Source: MSPOR6 sp964652195
Lineage (GTDB): Bacteria > Poribacteria > WGA-4E > WGA-3G
NCBI GenBank assembly: GCA_964652195.1
Contig: CAZZBB010000071.1
Location: 1-46,061 of the forward strand
Length of the DNA: 46,061 nucleotides
Direction: 5' to 3'
Below, piece after piece: positions 43,290 to 46,061 of this stretch (positions within the stretch are counted from its first letter, which is position 1; the number at the start of each line of letters is the position of its first letter). The notes under the pieces were generated by a model. That model saw only the letters and a program-made list of their open reading frames with translations. It was not told the origin of the DNA and searched no databases. The translations under genes and the position numbers were made by a program.

Positions 43290-44060
43290 TTATTTGGTTT
43301 TGAGTTGTCCCCAAGTAAGAGCGATCTTACCAGATGGTTCAACATCTAAGGACTCACTCTTCATTACTGCTTCGATTTCGTCGTCGTCCAGAACACGGTC
43401 ATAAAGCCGTACTTCATCAATTGTACCATTGAAAAAGTAGTTATGGTTTGCAGTTTCATTTGCGCCAGCACCGATAAGAAACTCTTGATCGGGGTTAAGA
43501 TCTATATCAAAATTCTGTTCTGCTGCAAATTCACCGTTTACATAAAACCTATGATTTCCATCCGCATAGGTTCCTGCAAGGTGGTCCCATTTATCAAGAT
43601 TCACCGCGGGACCTTGAGCTGATTTCCAATGATTGGCTCCGGCACCAATCCAAAACTGCCAAGTATTTTGGGGAGTACAATAGAAGATAAAACCTCGTTG
43701 TGGAAAGTCGGCACGAGATGATACGACGGCGCGATGTCCAGCACCTCCATCTGCGACGTTTGCCCAAGCAGTGATAGTGAAGACTTCTGGATTAAGATCC
43801 TTATGGTAAGGAACATTTACCTCGTCTCCAGCACCATCAAATACAACGCCACCCCCGAAGTAGCCGTCTTTTGTCCATTTTGTATCCCCCAACAATGTCC
43901 CATCGTGCCTATTGCCAGATGAATCACTGGTAGTTTCACCGCCATCTTTGTTGAAGTCCCAATAGGCTACAATACCTTTTTTAAGATCTTGAGATAGTAC
44001 TGGTTGTACTGCCAGTCCTATAAGTAATAGTAATGATACGGTTATAGTGACATATTTCAT
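43290..44060 (-). CDS. Secreted LamG-domain protein (copy 1) with TWGxLK tail
   Basis: 256 residues. A signal peptide ends near VLSQ. Residues about 28-225 are a LamG/concanavalin-like jelly roll: VAYWDFNKDGGETTSDSSGN, WDHLAGTYADGNHRFYVNGE and FFNGTIDEVRLYDRVL. The last residues are GKIALTWGQLKTK, the tail shared with 37500 and 44151. Probably binds glycan at the cell surface. AGAGGA precedes the ATG. The tandem sister is upstream on the same strand. Confidence 0.85.
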   Translation of the reverse strand: MKYVTITVSLLLLIGLAVQPVLSQDLKKGIVAYWDFNKDGGETTSDSSGNRHDGTLLGDTKWTKDGYFGGGVVFDGAGDEVNVPYHKDLNPEVFTITAWANVADGGAGHRAVVSSRADFPQRGFIFYCTPQNTWQFWIGAGANHWKSAQGPAVNLDKWDHLAGTYADGNHRFYVNGEFAAEQNFDIDLNPDQEFLIGAGANETANHNYFFNGTIDEVRLYDRVLDDDEIEAVMKSESLDVEPSGKIALTWGQLKTK

Positions 44061-44150
44061 TTTTATTCCTCTGTTTCAAGTTAGTTGAGAGTTGCTCATT
44101 TGTATTTAGACACAACACTTTACAACCTGTGAATAACGAATATCTCAATC

Positions 44151-44918
44151 CTACTTCGTTTTGAGTTGTCCCCATGTAACGGCGAGCTTATCCAACGCTT
44201 CAACAGCAGTCACGGGACCTGACATTACGGTAGCGATTTCATCATCGGTCAGGACACGGTTATAGATTTGCACTTCATCAATTGTACCATTGAAGAAATA
44301 GTTATGGTTAGCAGTTTCATTTGCGCCAGCCCCGATGAGTAATTCCTCTTCAGGGTTAACAACAATCTCAAATTTTTGTTCAGCTGCAAATTCACCATTT
44401 ACATAAAACCTATGATTTCCATTAGCATAAGTCCCTGCGAGATGATCCCAGTCGTCAACTGTCACATCTGGTCCTTGAGCAGATTTCCAATGGTTTGGTC
44501 CTGCACCAATCCAAAACTGCCATGTATTGGCGGGAGTACAATAGAAGATAAAACCTCGTTGTGGAAAGTCAGCACGAGAGGAGATAACAGCACGATGTCC
44601 TGTTCCTCCATCAGCAACGTTCGCCCAAGCACAAATGGTGAAAACTTCTTGATTAAGGTCTGCATGAAAAGGAATATTTACCTCATCTCCAGCACCATCA
44701 AATACGATTCCACCACCGAAATACCCGTCGTTAGTCCATTGGGCATCTCCCACCAATTCTCCGTCATGGCCGTTACCAGACATATCTTTTGCTGTGTTGC
44801 CTGAACCTTCGTTGAAATCCCAATACGCAACAAGTCCATCAACAACTTGTGATAGTGCCGGTTGTACCACGAATCCAACGAGAAATAGTAAAGTGAATGT
44901 TAGAGTAATCTTTTTCAT
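44151..44918 (-). CDS. Secreted LamG-domain protein (copy 2) with TWGxLK tail
   Basis: 255 residues, with very close sequence to the neighbour: VAYWDFNEGSGNTAKDMSGN, WDHLAGTYANGNHRFYVNGE and FFNGTIDEVQIYNRVL line up without gaps. The tail is KLAVTWGQLKTK. The main differences are in the N terminus and around residues 205-235, so this is a recent tandem duplication. A signal peptide ends near ALSQ. AAAGGA precedes the ATG. Function is probably that of the neighbour. Confidence 0.85.
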   Translation of the reverse strand: MKKITLTFTLLFLVGFVVQPALSQVVDGLVAYWDFNEGSGNTAKDMSGNGHDGELVGDAQWTNDGYFGGGIVFDGAGDEVNIPFHADLNQEVFTICAWANVADGGTGHRAVISSRADFPQRGFIFYCTPANTWQFWIGAGPNHWKSAQGPDVTVDDWDHLAGTYANGNHRFYVNGEFAAEQKFEIVVNPEEELLIGAGANETANHNYFFNGTIDEVQIYNRVLTDDEIATVMSGPVTAVEALDKLAVTWGQLKTK

Positions 44919-45402
44919 TATGTGTTCCTTTTGTTTCTTAAATTTGGAATGAGTAATAATCTATCCAATTGTGTTTGCAAATTAAATAGTCAGAATACTA
45001 TGAGATTGTATCCTTATTTAACAGGTTAGATATAATATTCAAACCTATTGATTCTCAATTATATGTGTAATATGTGAAAATAGTCAAGAGAAAATGGAAA
45101 GTTAGGGTTATTTAGTTTTTTGAATTCTCATTTTATTTGGTAAGGACTGATTATTCCAAATCTTGAGTTAGGGAATGTTACTTCAGTATCAACATCCTCC
45201 GTGTGGCAGAAAACTCATCTGCTGAAAGGGTATAGTAATAGGAGGGTATTACACGACTAATGATTTGAACAGACTGTACGATAATCTTCTATATCGTGCT
45301 ACTTGCTCCTTACTTCAAAATATGATAACATTTTGCAAAAAAAAACAAGTTGTCTTTTAATTAGTTCTGTTATCTAAGACATTGTAAAGTGAGGTTATTT
45401 GA
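44919..45402. other. 484-bp AT-rich spacer before the IS1-type transposase
   Basis: No gene or known RNA is recognised. The left end of the insertion sequence should lie near 45350-45400, but I cannot name its terminal repeat with confidence because the right end is outside the window. Confidence 0.5.
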
Positions 45403-45636
45403 ATGTCCTGTCCTCGGTGTAAACATGAACATTGTGTCAAAAATGGTAAGGTTGAAGGAAAACAACGACATAAATGTAAAAGTTGCGGATTCCAATTTAC
45501 ACGAATTACTCCAAAAGGATATCCGCTTCAATTGCCTGCTTTATCTGTATTTCTTTATTGGCACGGGTTGTCAATGAATGCGATTGCGAAAATGTTATCT
45601 GTTTCTACGCCTACTATTTTACGATGGATACGGTAG
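45403..45636 (+). CDS. IS1-family transposase, N-terminal (InsA-like) part
   Basis: 77 residues: a zinc-finger CPRCKHEHCVKNGKVEGKQR with CKSC following, then a helix-turn-helix (LSMNAIAKMLSVSTPTILRW). In IS1 this part binds the terminal repeats and regulates. GAGG precedes the ATG. It ends at TAG just before the catalytic part in the same frame, unlike IS1 itself, where the two parts are in different frames and joined by -1 frameshifting. The TAG may be a nonsense mutation of a single-ORF IS1 relative. Confidence 0.85.
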   Translation: MSCPRCKHEHCVKNGKVEGKQRHKCKSCGFQFTRITPKGYPLQLPALSVFLYWHGLSMNAIAKMLSVSTPTILRWIR

Positions 45637-45642
45637 TTTGGG

Positions 45643-46061
45643 ATGCAACACGCACAGCCCCCACAACCAGCACAAGATACTGCTGTTGTTTTAGAACTTG
45701 ATGAGATGTGGCACTATCTAAAAAAACAAAAGTTGTGGATTTGGAAAGTTTTGTGTCGTGATACAGGAGAACTCATCGCTTGGGAATGTGGTGATCGGGA
45801 TAAAGCAACGTTGAATAAACTTCTCAGCAAGTTATCCCCATGGCAAGTAAAGTTATATTATACAGATGATTGGCATGCGTATAAAGCTGTTATACCGGAA
45901 AAGTTGTTAGTGCAGAGTAAAAAAGAGACACATCGTATTGAGCGTAATAATAACCTCATGCGGCATTGGTTTGGCAGATTTAGGCGTAAATCCATCATTG
46001 TATCAAAAAGTGTACAAATGGTAGACATAACAATTGCCTTGTTTGCCAAGTTCAGAGTAAA
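45643..46061 (+). CDS. IS1-family transposase, catalytic (InsB-like) part, partial
   Basis: At least 139 residues, cut by the window edge but near its expected end (FAKFRV). It has the DDE residues: Asp in LELDEMWHYL, Asp in YYTDDWHAYKAV, Glu in HRIERNNNLMRHW. These match the DDE pattern of IS1-family InsB. It begins at an ATG 6 bp after the TAG, in frame with the previous part. Confidence 0.8.
   Translation, partial: MQHAQPPQPAQDTAVVLELDEMWHYLKKQKLWIWKVLCRDTGELIAWECGDRDKATLNKLLSKLSPWQVKLYYTDDWHAYKAVIPEKLLVQSKKETHRIERNNNLMRHWFGRFRRKSIIVSKSVQMVDITIALFAKFRV

Larger units (their letters stand above)
45403..46061 (+). mobile_element. IS1-family insertion sequence, right end beyond window
   Basis: A zinc-finger/helix-turn-helix part and a DDE catalytic part of an IS1-family transposase lie in one reading frame, separated by a TAG at 45634-45636. 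The frame is still open at the last base. The outer inverted repeats are not identified. Confidence 0.8.

Noticed and set aside
1..46061. tRNA or rRNA genes
   Set aside because: I found no TTC-RA-type T-loop with a matching acceptor stem and no rRNA-like sequence; this was by eye, so a covariance-model search could still find one.

Overview
The window is about 46 kb of AT-rich bacterial chromosome with short intergenic spacers, Gram-negative surface proteins (PorV/PorQ-like, DUF5683, lipoproteins) and the normal code, since TGA ends at least seven genes. Several features fit Candidatus Poribacteria or a close relative: Gfo/Idh/MocA oxidoreductases, phytanoyl-CoA dioxygenase, sugar-phosphate isomerase/epimerase, DUF4159, CRTAC1-like FG-GAP/ASPIC proteins, LamG proteins and IS1-type transposase. 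That assignment is an inference from gene content; there is no rRNA or other universal marker here.

Layout. 1-5.5 kb (+): a secreted beta-propeller, a large secreted CARDB/alpha-alpha-toroid protein, an FmdB-type zinc ribbon and the DNA polymerase III delta subunit (holA) with a long insertion. 5.5-9.7 kb (-): two DUF4159 paralogues, a membrane-anchored PA14 protein and a small membrane protein. 9.9-16.3 kb (-): two tandem paralogues in which an ECF sigma factor is joined through one transmembrane helix to an Asp-box beta-propeller of about 750 residues. The second paralogue is interrupted by two in-frame TGA codons at positions where its sister has glycine. 16.5-24 kb: a divergently transcribed secreted protein, then threonine synthase, an ornithine-carbamoyltransferase-like protein, phytanoyl-CoA dioxygenase, a Gfo/Idh oxidoreductase, a zinc alcohol dehydrogenase and endonuclease IV.

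24-29.5 kb: a decayed HMA metal-binding domain gene, two related lipoproteins (one with a long Asn/Gly repeat), then 2.7 kb without a convincing gene but dense in repeats. The repeats are clustered GAATGCC hairpins, a 262-bp element with 21-bp perfect terminal inverted repeats, a 30-bp inverted-repeat pair and a 113-bp MITE-like element. 29.5-37.2 kb (+): obgE, proB, a PorV/PorQ-like protein, a DUF5683 protein, a DapA-family lyase/synthase and an NFACT/RqcH-type protein. 37.2-46 kb: a secreted protein and two tandem LamG proteins sharing a C-terminal TWGxLK tail, a sugar-phosphate isomerase-like protein, a MagIII-like DNA glycosylase, an FG-GAP/ASPIC protein, a second Gfo/Idh oxidoreductase, and an IS1-family transposase with an in-frame TAG, cut by the window edge.

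Most promising for new biology: the sigma-TM-propeller fusions, which look like one-protein envelope-to-transcription sensors; the doubled TGA in one of them; the shared TWGxLK tail; and the small dispersed inverted-repeat families.
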